In this document: piece by piece, positions 1-5,456 of the stretch
Numbering within the stretch: position 1 is the stretch's first letter
Layout of the letters: each line of letters starts with the position of its first letter
Source of the DNA: an uncultured Clostridia bacterium
GTDB lineage: Bacteria; Bacillota; Clostridia; Lachnospirales; Lachnospiraceae
Direction of reading: 5' to 3'
NCBI GenBank assembly: GCA_947304065.1
Contig: CAMZAI010000162.1
Span: 1-5,913 of the forward strand
Length of the DNA: 5,913 bases
Program-made: the position numbers and the translations under genes
The notes under the pieces: model-generated
The model's database searches: none
What the model saw: the letters and a program-made list of their open reading frames with translations, nothing else
What the model was told of the DNA's origin: nothing

Positions 1-1534
1 TCGAGATCGGCGCGGAGAAAATGATGAAGTTCAGGTCCGTCGCAACACCGAGGCCCGCGCACTCATCCTCCGCAAGTCTCGCGTCGGAAATGATCGTGAT
101 GCCGTCGGAAAATGTGCCGGTATAGCCCGCGGGGCTGCCAAACGCGTATACGGTCTCACCGCCGGTGGGAAGATATCCGGGCGCCATGTTCAGCGTCGTA
201 TGCTCGCCCTTGCCTTCTTTCAGCTCCACCGTAAGCACCGCAACGTCGTAGTCGGTGTTGATCTTGTAGTCCTTTTTCACCAGGTACAGATTGCCGTTGT
301 AATCGGTCACTTTGAGGATCAGGATGTTCCCGTGCGAGATAACGTGCGCGCAGGTAACGACCGTCTCCTCATCGATAAAAAAACCGGAGCCCGAAGCGGC
401 GTTGCCGTCATCGAAAAAAACGAAAATGTCGACCATCGCGTTATACGCCTGCGCATAGGCCTCTTCGGGGTTGAGCTCTTTGAAAGCCTCTCCGAAGACC
501 GCGTTCGATACGGCGTTCGAGCCTTTATCGAAAATGCCGTAATCGTTCGACTCCTTGGTCTTGCCCGCATTTGCCTTATAGAAAGCCTTCATCGACATCG
601 CCCGGTCGGGGGTAATGCCTTCGAGGAACTTCTTGATAACATTGTACCTGATGCCGAAATTCAGGTTCTGTGCGGAAGTGACCGTAAACGCCATAAGTCC
701 GATCACGCGGCCGTACGCATCGATCATGGGGCCGCCGCCGCTGCCGATGCCGGAAGGCATGGTCGACTGGAAGCAGTCGATACCGTCATTCATCACGATC
801 ATCGGATTCGCAACGATTCCCTCGCAGAAGCTCGCGGTCACGCCCGCAGGGCTTCCGAACGCGTACATCTTCATGCCGCCGCGGATCTCGCTCGCAAGCG
901 AAAGCGCGGTCTTATTCTTCTCGGCAGTCTTAATGAGGATCAGGTCGTCAGCCTCGCTGACTGCAATGATCTCCTTTACCGCATAGGACTTGCCGTCGTA
1001 GCCGGTGATCGTCATCTTCGACGCCGCCGCAACAACATGCTGAGCGGTCAGCACCTCGCCGGGGCCTACAAAGAAGCCCGCGCCGATGTATACCTCGCCT
1101 TTGCTGTCCCAGGTCTTGATCTCAACGCACGCATCGTAAGCATAGGCGTACGCCTCCTCTGAGGTCATCGCCTTCTGCTTTCTCATGACGAGCGTGAGCT
1201 TAATACTCTCTTCGCCGCACTTTACCGTAACGGTGGTCTCGGCGTCCTTCTTGGGCGTAAACGCAACGTTCACCCTGTCGCCCTTCCATTTGCCGACTTT
1301 AGTCTTCACGAGGGATTTGTCCTCGGGAGTGACGGTAATGGTCTCGTCCGCGGTGCGGTCCTTCAGGGTAAATGCAACCGTAGTCTTGCCGTTCACCCAG
1401 ACCTTCGTGCTGCGCGTCGAAAGACGTGACTCTGCCGCGGATGAACTCTCGGCCGGGGTAAAGATGGTGGCGAAGAGGATCGCGCAGATGAAGAGGGCCA
1501 GGAGCCGCGTTAATATATTCTTTCTTGTTTTCAT
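1..1534 (-). CDS. Secreted tandem trypsin-like (S1C/HtrA-type) serine protease, 3' end outside window
   Basis: The 511 codons seen start at ATG 1534 and run off the left edge. A lysine/arginine-rich start and hydrophobic residues about 10-27 form a signal peptide or anchor. Residues about 38-118 look like a beta-rich domain. The first protease unit (about 130-305) has GAGFFV, His166 in LTAQHVV, Asp197 in EADDLILIK and a nucleophile loop GSGGGP at 264-269. The second unit (about 360 onward) has GSGFFI, His397 in VTCAHVI and Asp430 in YDVAVL; its serine loop lies just beyond the window. Both units share an AFGSPAG motif, so they arose by duplication. Aligned without gaps to the usual GNSGGP, the first unit has Gly266 where the nucleophile should be, with Ser265 one place earlier, so it may be inactive or shifted in register. 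A weak AAGGA site lies 11 nt before the start. It probably acts outside the membrane on unknown substrates and follows the TPM gene by 81 bp. No PDZ domain is seen in this part. Confidence 0.85.
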   Translation of the reverse strand, partial: MKTRKNILTRLLALFICAILFATIFTPAESSSAAESRLSTRSTKVWVNGKTTVAFTLKDRTADETITVTPEDKSLVKTKVGKWKGDRVNVAFTPKKDAETTVTVKCGEESIKLTLVMRKQKAMTSEEAYAYAYDACVEIKTWDSKGEVYIGAGFFVGPGEVLTAQHVVAAASKMTITGYDGKSYAVKEIIAVSEADDLILIKTAEKNKTALSLASEIRGGMKMYAFGSPAGVTASFCEGIVANPMIVMNDGIDCFQSTMPSGIGSGGGPMIDAYGRVIGLMAFTVTSAQNLNFGIRYNVIKKFLEGITPDRAMSMKAFYKANAGKTKESNDYGIFDKGSNAVSNAVFGEAFKELNPEEAYAQAYNAMVDIFVFFDDGNAASGSGFFIDEETVVTCAHVISHGNILILKVTDYNGNLYLVKKDYKINTDYDVAVLTVELKEGKGEHTTLNMAPGYLPTGGETVYAFGSPAGYTGTFSDGITIISDARLAEDECAGLGVATDLNFIIFSAPIS

Positions 1535-1615
1535 GTGTATCTGATTCCTTTTTTCAATGATGGGTCGGTCATCTCGCGAACAAGTTCGCTCGATGTACGT
1601 TTGCTCGCCGGTCGC

Positions 1616-2404
1616 TTAGAAGCCGTGGCCGCCGCCACCGCCTCCTCCGCCGCCACCGCCGCCACCGCCTCCTCCGCCGGAACTCGACGGCGGGTGGTAG
1701 ATACGCTTGGTGTGCGTATAGGTGAGGGTGGGCTTCGTGTAGCCAAAGCCTCGTTCAACATAAGTCAGCAGCTCGCTGCGTCCGCTGCGCTGCGCCTTTG
1801 AGCGCGCCGCCGCGAACCAATAGCATATCAGCATCGCAAGGCCTACGGCAAAGAGTCCGTTGCTGATGTACTTCATCGGCATCGAGATCCGGCCTCCGTC
1901 CAGCACCGTACGGATCTGGTCGAACGTCTTGCTCGCGCATTCGTAGTACTCGCCATTGCGCGCGTAGGTCCAGGTTTTGTCGGTGATATTGTCTGCGACA
2001 GACTTCGAGATCACGCTGTAATTGCGGCCGTTGCTGAAAATGTAGATCTGACGGTTCAGCATGTCTATGAAGAACACTGTTCCGCTGTTGTTTCCGTATT
2101 GGCTGTTGTACCAGTACTTGATATATTCGCCCGTGGAGCCGGAGACATCCGTTTCGGTGTAGAAAATGATATTTCCGTGCTGCGACATATCTCTGATCTC
2201 ATCGAACAGCCTCAGCTCCTCGCTGTCCGTGAGCAGGTTCGCATTGTCAATGACTCTCACGTCATGCCCGTTAACGCTCTCGTAGATCTCCGCACGTGCC
2301 GCCGCGTTCGGCGCCGCCAGTACAAACAGGAACAGCACTGCAGCGACTGCCGCGAAAGTACGACAGAGCTTAGTCAAGCTCAGCTTTGTGCGCTTCTTTT
2401 GCAC
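1616..2404 (-). CDS. TPM-domain membrane protein with poly-glycine C-terminus
   Basis: The protein has 262 aa. An N-terminal signal or anchor segment (FAAVAAVLFLFVLAA) ends near an ARA cleavage-like site. A TPM-type domain follows, with the opening VRVIDNANLLTDSEELRLFDEI and later GTVFFIDMLNRQIYIFSNG. A membrane helix (about residues 180-197) and a basic cytoplasmic stretch come next, and the chain ends in SSS, 17 glycines and HGF. TPM proteins with Gly-rich tails (the YgcG type) are common in bacteria; biochemical roles are poorly defined, and phosphatase activity is known only for some plant members. The GTG at 2404 is chosen because GGGAGG at 2418-2413 lies 8 nt before it; the GTG at 2413 overlaps that site. 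The start lies inside the end of the upstream zinc-ribbon gene (35-bp overlap), so translational coupling is likely. The pairing suggests a joint role at the membrane. Confidence 0.85.
   Translation of the reverse strand: MQKKRTKLSLTKLCRTFAAVAAVLFLFVLAAPNAAARAEIYESVNGHDVRVIDNANLLTDSEELRLFDEIRDMSQHGNIIFYTETDVSGSTGEYIKYWYNSQYGNNSGTVFFIDMLNRQIYIFSNGRNYSVISKSVADNITDKTWTYARNGEYYECASKTFDQIRTVLDGGRISMPMKYISNGLFAVGLAMLICYWFAAARSKAQRSGRSELLTYVERGFGYTKPTLTYTHTKRIYHPPSSSGGGGGGGGGGGGGGGGGHGF
1634..1678 (-). repeat. Glycine-codon repeat with duplicated 18-bp unit
   Basis: The DNA coding the glycine run contains an exact 18-bp unit (plus strand GCCACCGCCTCCTCCGCC) at 1634-1651 and again at 1661-1678, with a partial copy between. 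The full run of 17 glycine codons covers 1628-1678. Such a run can gain or lose units by slippage, so tail length may vary between strains. Confidence 0.8.
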
Positions 2405-3824
2405 TGTCGTCACCTCCCGTCCTGTTAAACTGAGGAAGCCTGCGCGTCGTCAGCAGATTGTAACGGCGCATCAGCTTATAGATAAAGTGGAAAATGAAAG
2501 CCATCTGCAGGATCGACGCTGCGTAGAACATCCAGTCGTAGATCGGCATTACCCATACCAGCAGAACTGTCATCAGAATGCCGCAGACTATCTTGAACTT
2601 GTCAAAACCGGACGCCGATAATTTCTGTTTGATCCGCTTTCCTGTCATCGGATCGAAATTCTTCGCGGGCGTCAGGATATGCGCGGCCTTCTGGCCCTTG
2701 TCATCCTCGCCCGACTCCCATTTCCTGATCTTGTTCTCCTGCGCGTAATACGTGATCGCCATCGTGATCAGCAGAATGCATGACATGACCGTACTCGAGA
2801 CACGGTTCAGCGACACGGTAAAGAACATCAGCGCAAATATCGCGGCCGCGAGTATCAGCGATCCGATGAAATACTTGCCGAAAGAGATCGGCAGGTCGCC
2901 TGCTGCCTCGCCTGTCTGACCGTTGACCGCCACGTAGGAAATGCGGTCTTCCTTTCCGGGCTCCTTGTGCCTGATACTCATGAACCACACAGGCATCATC
3001 GTCAGCACCTTCTTCCCCACGGAAGGAGTCAGCTGCGGCTTCATTTTGTCCGCATCGACCTTGTAATCCCTGAGCGCCGGATCGTTCATCAGCCTCTCGG
3101 TGCAGTCCTCCGCCACCAGATCCGTAACATCCTCGGAATAGGTGTCCCAGTTTACGTCCATCGTGTCCGCGTAGAAACCGCTCAGGTACGAAGGCGTAAA
3201 CGGCTGCAGCTGCGTCGTGTCAAACGGCGCGATCGCATTGCTCAGATTATCGGAAAACGCGCCCGACGCATCAAAGGTCATGCCTTTGTAATTCGTCTTC
3301 ACGTCGGTCTCGTAATTGTAATGCTTTACGTATTCGTAATTGCCTTTGTAGGTGGAATGGCGGCTCGCCACATCGGCGCACACATGGCCTTCGAGCTCGG
3401 TCTCGTACATCCAGTAAGGAATGTAAATGCCGCGGAAGCTGTCGATATTCTTCGTGCTCATCAGCTCGCTCGGCATGAAAAGAGACTTCTTTACAAGCTT
3501 CTTATAGGATGCTGCGCAATCGGCCTTGGTCCGCGTAAACGGAATGATGTGCGCGGGACGTCTGGCCTCGCTGATCCTCGAGTCGAGTATCGTCGAACCT
3601 CCGCAAAAGCTGCAGAAAGCCGCTGCCTCGGTGTCCTCACTGACGATCTCGGCGCCGCACTGAGGGCACGTAAATACCGTAACCTCGAAGACCTCACGCT
3701 CCTCGGCGTCGCGGTCCTTCACCACCTCATACGGACTCAGCTCGGTTCCGCAAGCCTCGCACCACAGCTTCTGCTTTTCGATCGAAAACCGCAGATTCGC
3801 CGCGCAATTCGGGCATTCGTACAT
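2370..3824 (-). CDS. Double zinc-ribbon (TFIIB-type) polytopic membrane protein
   Basis: The protein has 484 aa. Two treble CxxC zinc ribbons sit at the N-terminus: Cys4/Cys7/Cys22/Cys25 and Cys53/Cys56/Cys71/Cys74. A mostly soluble central region (about 95-310) contains FRGIYIPYWMYE and a repeat-like VAVNGQTGEAAGDLP motif typical of this poorly characterised Firmicute family. Four hydrophobic helices follow at about 316-338, 343-360, 411-428 and 432-450, and the tail is charged. Such proteins are usually named 'TFIIB-type zinc ribbon-containing protein', but the ribbon does not imply a transcription role, and the helices place this one in the membrane. ATG 3824 is preferred over GTG 3854 because AAAGGAG at 3837-3831 is 6 nt before it. 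The 3' end overlaps the TPM gene. The function is unknown; the next gene makes an envelope complex plausible. Confidence 0.88.
   Translation of the reverse strand: MYECPNCAANLRFSIEKQKLWCEACGTELSPYEVVKDRDAEEREVFEVTVFTCPQCGAEIVSEDTEAAAFCSFCGGSTILDSRISEARRPAHIIPFTRTKADCAASYKKLVKKSLFMPSELMSTKNIDSFRGIYIPYWMYETELEGHVCADVASRHSTYKGNYEYVKHYNYETDVKTNYKGMTFDASGAFSDNLSNAIAPFDTTQLQPFTPSYLSGFYADTMDVNWDTYSEDVTDLVAEDCTERLMNDPALRDYKVDADKMKPQLTPSVGKKVLTMMPVWFMSIRHKEPGKEDRISYVAVNGQTGEAAGDLPISFGKYFIGSLILAAAIFALMFFTVSLNRVSSTVMSCILLITMAITYYAQENKIRKWESGEDDKGQKAAHILTPAKNFDPMTGKRIKQKLSASGFDKFKIVCGILMTVLLVWVMPIYDWMFYAASILQMAFIFHFIYKLMRRYNLLTTRRLPQFNRTGGDDSAKEAHKAELD
2413..2418 (-). promoter_or_regulatory. Shine-Dalgarno site GGGAGG for the TPM gene
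   Basis: GGGAGG read on the minus strand ends 8 nt before GTG 2404. It lies inside the coding region of the upstream gene and overlaps the alternative GTG at 2413, so it favours the 2404 start and implies translational coupling. Confidence 0.65.
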
Positions 3825-3830
3825 GGGTTG

Positions 3831-3837
3831 CTCCTTT
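3831..3837 (-). promoter_or_regulatory. Shine-Dalgarno site AAAGGAG deciding the zinc-ribbon gene start
   Basis: A near-perfect site 6 nt upstream of ATG 3824. It would fall inside the coding region if GTG 3854 were used, which argues against the longer form. Confidence 0.75.
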
Positions 3838-3847
3838 CGCTTCGCTT

Positions 3848-3870
3848 CAGGCACTCGTTTCCGGTGCCTG
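3848..3870 (-). repeat. Intergenic hairpin with dispersed GTGCCTGTCAC sequence
   Basis: CAGGCAC (3848-3854) and GTGCCTG (3864-3870) form a perfect 7-bp stem around a 9-nt loop in the gap between the 4470-3892 gene and the zinc-ribbon gene. Read on the minus strand, no T-run follows, so it is not a standard terminator. It could be an RNA processing or stability element, or a weak attenuator, about 10 nt before the ribosome binding site. Its plus-strand sequence GTGCCTGTCAC (3864-3874) is also present at 5591-5601 in the trkA terminator, suggesting a short dispersed repeat. Confidence 0.55.
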
Positions 3871-3891
3871 TCACTGTTAAAGATTTATAAA

Positions 3892-4470
3892 TTACTGTCT
3901 GTCATAATAGCTCTTGCCTGCGCTCGGCAGGAAATATGTCCTGATATATCCGTCGGTCGAAACGATGACAAACTCGTTCGTCGCCTCGACATAATAAACG
4001 TAGTCGCCGTCCTCTTTCTCGATCCTGTTCAGCGCGGCGGGATTGTTCACCACGTCGCTCGCTGCCTTCTCGTAGTCAGCCGCCGATTTGAAGCCCATCT
4101 CCTTGCCGTGCTTTTCGTAGTGCTGGTCGAGAAGCTTCTTTGAACGGAATTTGTAGGTGACGTAATCTGAGGAGGGAGCATCGGTGGGATCGGATTCCTG
4201 AGTAGTGACAGTGGCATCGCTCTGCGAATCGCTTACACTTCCGTTATCAGACGAGTCGGAAGCGGTTGAGGTTCCAGAATTCTGCGAAGAATTACTGCCG
4301 CTCGAGTTCCCCGACTGTGCCTGGTTATCCACAGTCGCGGTGTAGCCGGATTCATTGTTCTGCCCATCGTTAAGGATCGCGTCGATCTTGTCCTGAAATA
4401 TCAGATAGATTATTATCACTGCCGCAACCGCAATTAGCGACAGTATATATTTCTTGTTTTTAATACTCAT
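3892..4470 (-). CDS. Membrane-anchored protein with C-terminal toxin-nuclease-like domain
   Basis: The protein has 192 aa. Basic residues and one membrane helix (about 8-25) are followed by a Ser/Asn/Asp/Gly/Thr-rich linker (about 35-102) and a compact domain (about 105-192). The domain has a His117/His121/Glu124 cluster in QHYEKHGKEMGF, then YYVEATNEFVIV and DGYIRTYFLP with Arg177. This layout resembles C-terminal domains seen in Firmicute polymorphic toxins and phage proteins that I would place with barnase/EndoU/RelE-like (BECR) RNases. That placement is memory-based inference and no catalysis is shown. The linker and anchor suggest display outside the membrane. ATG 4470 is chosen over TTG 4479; GAGG sits 10 nt upstream. 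It lies 5 bp after the stop of the CPCC gene, so the two are surely co-transcribed. It could equally be a non-enzymatic envelope protein. Confidence 0.85.
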   Translation of the reverse strand: MSIKNKKYILSLIAVAAVIIIYLIFQDKIDAILNDGQNNESGYTATVDNQAQSGNSSGSNSSQNSGTSTASDSSDNGSVSDSQSDATVTTQESDPTDAPSSDYVTYKFRSKKLLDQHYEKHGKEMGFKSAADYEKAASDVVNNPAALNRIEKEDGDYVYYVEATNEFVIVSTDGYIRTYFLPSAGKSYYDRQ

Positions 4471-4475
4471 GTCGG

Positions 4476-4688
4476 TCAATCCTCTTTCGTTTTCTCTCTG
4501 AACGCCGCCCGTGCCTCATTCAGGCTCATCTCATTCGCGCCGCCCGCAAAATCGGGATCGCGCAGCTGCACCTTATCGTCTTCCCATCCGCACACCGGGC
4601 AGATATCATGCGGCTCCGTAAAACTGTACTGCCCGCAGACTGGGCAGAGACCGGTTCTGTTCTTCATGGCATAGTTCCTTCGTCTCAT
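4476..4688 (-). CDS. CPCC-family cysteine-rich small protein
   Basis: The protein has 70 aa. Two CPVC pairs (Cys15/Cys18 and Cys30/Cys33) would bind one zinc ion. The following CGWEDDKVQLRDPDFAGG and ANEMSLNEARAAF match the conserved core of the cysteine-rich CPCC family, whose molecular role is unknown. The length is usual for the family. ATG 4688 is preferred because AAGGAG (4699-4694) is 5 nt before it; an alternative ATG at 4667 also has an AAGGA site and would remove seven residues. It is the first gene of the minus-strand cluster and sits 5 bp before the membrane-anchored nuclease-like gene. A partner or regulatory role for that neighbour is possible but unproven. Confidence 0.87.
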   Translation of the reverse strand: MRRRNYAMKNRTGLCPVCGQYSFTEPHDICPVCGWEDDKVQLRDPDFAGGANEMSLNEARAAFREKTKED

Positions 4689-4734
4689 ATTCGCTCCTTC
4701 TTCCTCTTTTCCGAAGATTCGCTTCTATCCACAC

Positions 4735-4761
4735 ATTCTACCACAATTCTCATCTTTTGAA
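4735..4761 (-). promoter_or_regulatory. Sigma-A-type promoter for the minus-strand cluster
   Basis: Read on the minus strand, TTCAAA (4761-4756) and TAGAAT (4740-4735) are spaced by 15 bp. The -10 box is preceded by TG plus one base, an extended -10 that can compensate for the short spacing. The predicted start near 4728 gives a leader of about 40 nt before the CPCC gene. Confidence 0.5.
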
Positions 4762-4815
4762 CATCTCTTGTATTAATTGCGATGATTACAAAAAATCTGA
4801 CATCAATGCTTATTG

Positions 4816-4844
4816 TTGCTTTTTGAACGAACAAATGATACAAT
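4816..4844 (+). promoter_or_regulatory. Extended -10 promoter for the CdiA_C-like nuclease
   Basis: TTGCTT (4816-4821), 17 bp, then TACAAT (4839-4844) preceded by TGA, an extended -10. The predicted transcription start (about 4850-4852) coincides with the ATG at 4851, implying a leaderless or nearly leaderless mRNA. This promoter and the divergent one at 4735-4761 share the region 4689-4850. Confidence 0.5.
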
Positions 4845-4850
4845 TACGAT

Positions 4851-5291
4851 ATGAATAAAAAATCTCAACCATCTCCCGGCACCCTAAAGCAAAACGGAGT
4901 CCACTTACAAGAACATGAATATCTAACAATTAAAACACTTCTGGAAAAAGGTCTTGATGTCGAATTAATCCCCTCTTCGCAGATTAAAGGAGTTTTTCTT
5001 CCCGACGTATTAATCAATGGGATTCCTTGGGAAATAAAGGCACCTGAAGGTAACAGTAAAAAGACGATTAAACACAATATTCAAAATGCGCTTCACCAGT
5101 CCCCAAATATTATCCTTGATCTACGTCGCTGTAAACTTGACGCATCAATTGCCATCAATAGTGCCAGAAGAGAATTTTTCATGTCCAAAAGAGCACGACG
5201 AATGATTATCATTACGCCTGAAAAGACTAATACAGGGGCACACTCAAAACAAGGAACAGATAATCTTATTTTCCTTGACTACAAGAAATAA
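4851..5291 (+). CDS. Stand-alone CdiA_C-like (PD-(D/E)XK-type) nuclease, putative tRNase toxin
   Basis: The protein has 146 aa. The core (about 22-125) matches the C-terminal tRNA-nuclease domain of CdiA contact-dependent inhibition toxins: EHEYLTIKTLLEKG, then LPDVLINGIPWEIKAPEGNS, where Asp52, Glu61 and Lys63 fit a PD-(D/E)XK active site, then KKTIKHNIQNALHQSPNIIL and DLRRCK, and a basic RREFFMSKRARR helix before the last strands. In CDI systems such domains are delivered by a large carrier; here there is no secretion signal, carrier or pretoxin domain, so it would act in its own cytoplasm. No ribosome binding site precedes ATG 4851, and the promoter touches the start. The gene is AT-rich unlike its neighbours and on the opposite strand, which suggests transfer. 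No protein antitoxin follows; instead a promoter inside its last codons drives a hairpin RNA. The fold is well supported; tRNA as substrate is inferred from the family. Confidence 0.85.
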   Translation: MNKKSQPSPGTLKQNGVHLQEHEYLTIKTLLEKGLDVELIPSSQIKGVFLPDVLINGIPWEIKAPEGNSKKTIKHNIQNALHQSPNIILDLRRCKLDASIAINSARREFFMSKRARRMIIITPEKTNTGAHSKQGTDNLIFLDYKK

Positions 5292-5303
5292 AGCATGTAT
5301 AAT
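5275..5303 (+). promoter_or_regulatory. Strong promoter inside the nuclease 3' end (RNA-A promoter)
   Basis: TTGACT (5275-5280), 17 bp, TATAAT (5298-5303). This is one base from consensus in total with ideal spacing. The -35 box is built from the codons for Leu142-Asp143-Tyr144 of the nuclease. The expected start is about 5310, at the ACAAGG preceding the hairpin. Its exact recurrence 147 bp downstream makes chance unlikely. Confidence 0.75.
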
Positions 5304-5309
5304 GAAATT

Positions 5310-5361
5310 ACAAGGTGTGAGACTGTGTTGGATATGCATGGTTCGTCACACCACTTTTTTT
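5310..5361 (+). ncRNA. Small hairpin RNA-A
   Basis: A predicted RNA of about 50 nt from the promoter at 5275-5303, starting ACAAGGTGTGAGACTGTG. GGTGTGA (5314-5320) pairs with TCACACC (5346-5352). After a bulged G at 5345 an inner helix can form: GA/TC, then CTGTGT (5323-5328) with GCATGG (5336-5341), with a 7-nt loop. Seven T residues (5355-5361) follow, so the hairpin also acts as an intrinsic terminator for the RNA and for the upstream nuclease mRNA. An outer pairing of ATTACAA (5307-5313) with TTGTAAT (5360-5366) is possible. The first 18 nt are identical to RNA-B. It resembles no RNA family I recognise; an RNA antitoxin or regulator for the nuclease is the leading guess. Confidence 0.6.
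5346..5361 (+). terminator. Intrinsic terminator of nuclease gene and RNA-A
   Basis: The 3' arm of the hairpin begun at 5314 (TCACACC) is followed by AC and seven T residues. The 7-bp outer stem plus inner helix and T-run fit rho-independent termination about 70 bp after the nuclease stop. Confidence 0.6.
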
Positions 5362-5390
5362 GTAATGAAACTGAAATCGTTAGAAAAGAG

Positions 5391-5438
5391 AACTCCAAGT
5401 CGGGCAAAGATTGTATCATTCTTGACTGCAAGATATGA
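5391..5438 (+). pseudogene. Remnant of the C-terminus of a second CdiA_C-like nuclease
   Basis: This frame reads NSKSGKDCIILDCKI and a TGA stop at 5436-5438. The intact nuclease ends HSKQGTDNLIFLDYKK and TAA. With one codon gap, Ser, Lys, Gly, Asp, Leu, Asp and Lys match. The two stop codons and the embedded TTGACT boxes are both exactly 147 bp apart. No further nuclease sequence is seen upstream (that stretch is RNA-A), so the body of the second copy appears deleted while its tail, which carries the RNA-B promoter, was kept. The match is short and could partly reflect retention of the promoter. Confidence 0.5.
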
Positions 5439-5450
5439 ATCAGGTATAAT
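5422..5450 (+). promoter_or_regulatory. Strong promoter of RNA-B
   Basis: TTGACT (5422-5427), 17 bp, TATAAT (5445-5450): the same boxes and spacing as at 5275-5303, offset by 147 bp, with several substitutions in the spacer but none in the boxes. The expected start is about 5457, at the equivalent ACAAGG. Confidence 0.75.
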
Positions 5451-5456
5451 AAGTAC

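Larger units (their letters stand above)
4689..4850. other. AT-rich divergent intergenic region
   Basis: This 162-bp gap holds the two divergent promoters described separately and the ribosome binding site AAGGAG (4699-4694, minus) of the CPCC gene. TTTTGAAC occurs twice in the same orientation (4755-4762 and 4821-4828), once over each promoter, and might be an operator, but eight bases is weak evidence. No further gene is seen. Confidence 0.5.

Noticed and set aside
200..1162. Long plus-strand reading frame opposite the tandem protease
   Set aside because: It is antisense to a gene with clear signal peptide and two protease units; its protein is rich in Arg/His/Val with no recognisable domain, typical of a GC-rich antisense frame.
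1576..1589. Inverted repeat GCGAAC-AA-GTTCGC between the TPM and protease genes as a terminator
   Set aside because: The stem is short and no T-run follows on either strand; it is at most a small RNA hairpin in an operon gap.
2967..3890. Long plus-strand reading frame opposite the zinc-ribbon gene
   Set aside because: The opposite strand encodes zinc ribbons and membrane helices with a good ribosome binding site; this frame is an antisense shadow with no domain or start signal.
4755..4828. Direct repeat TTTTGAAC over both divergent promoters as an operator pair
   Set aside because: Eight bases in an AT-rich stretch is easily chance, and no regulator gene is present.
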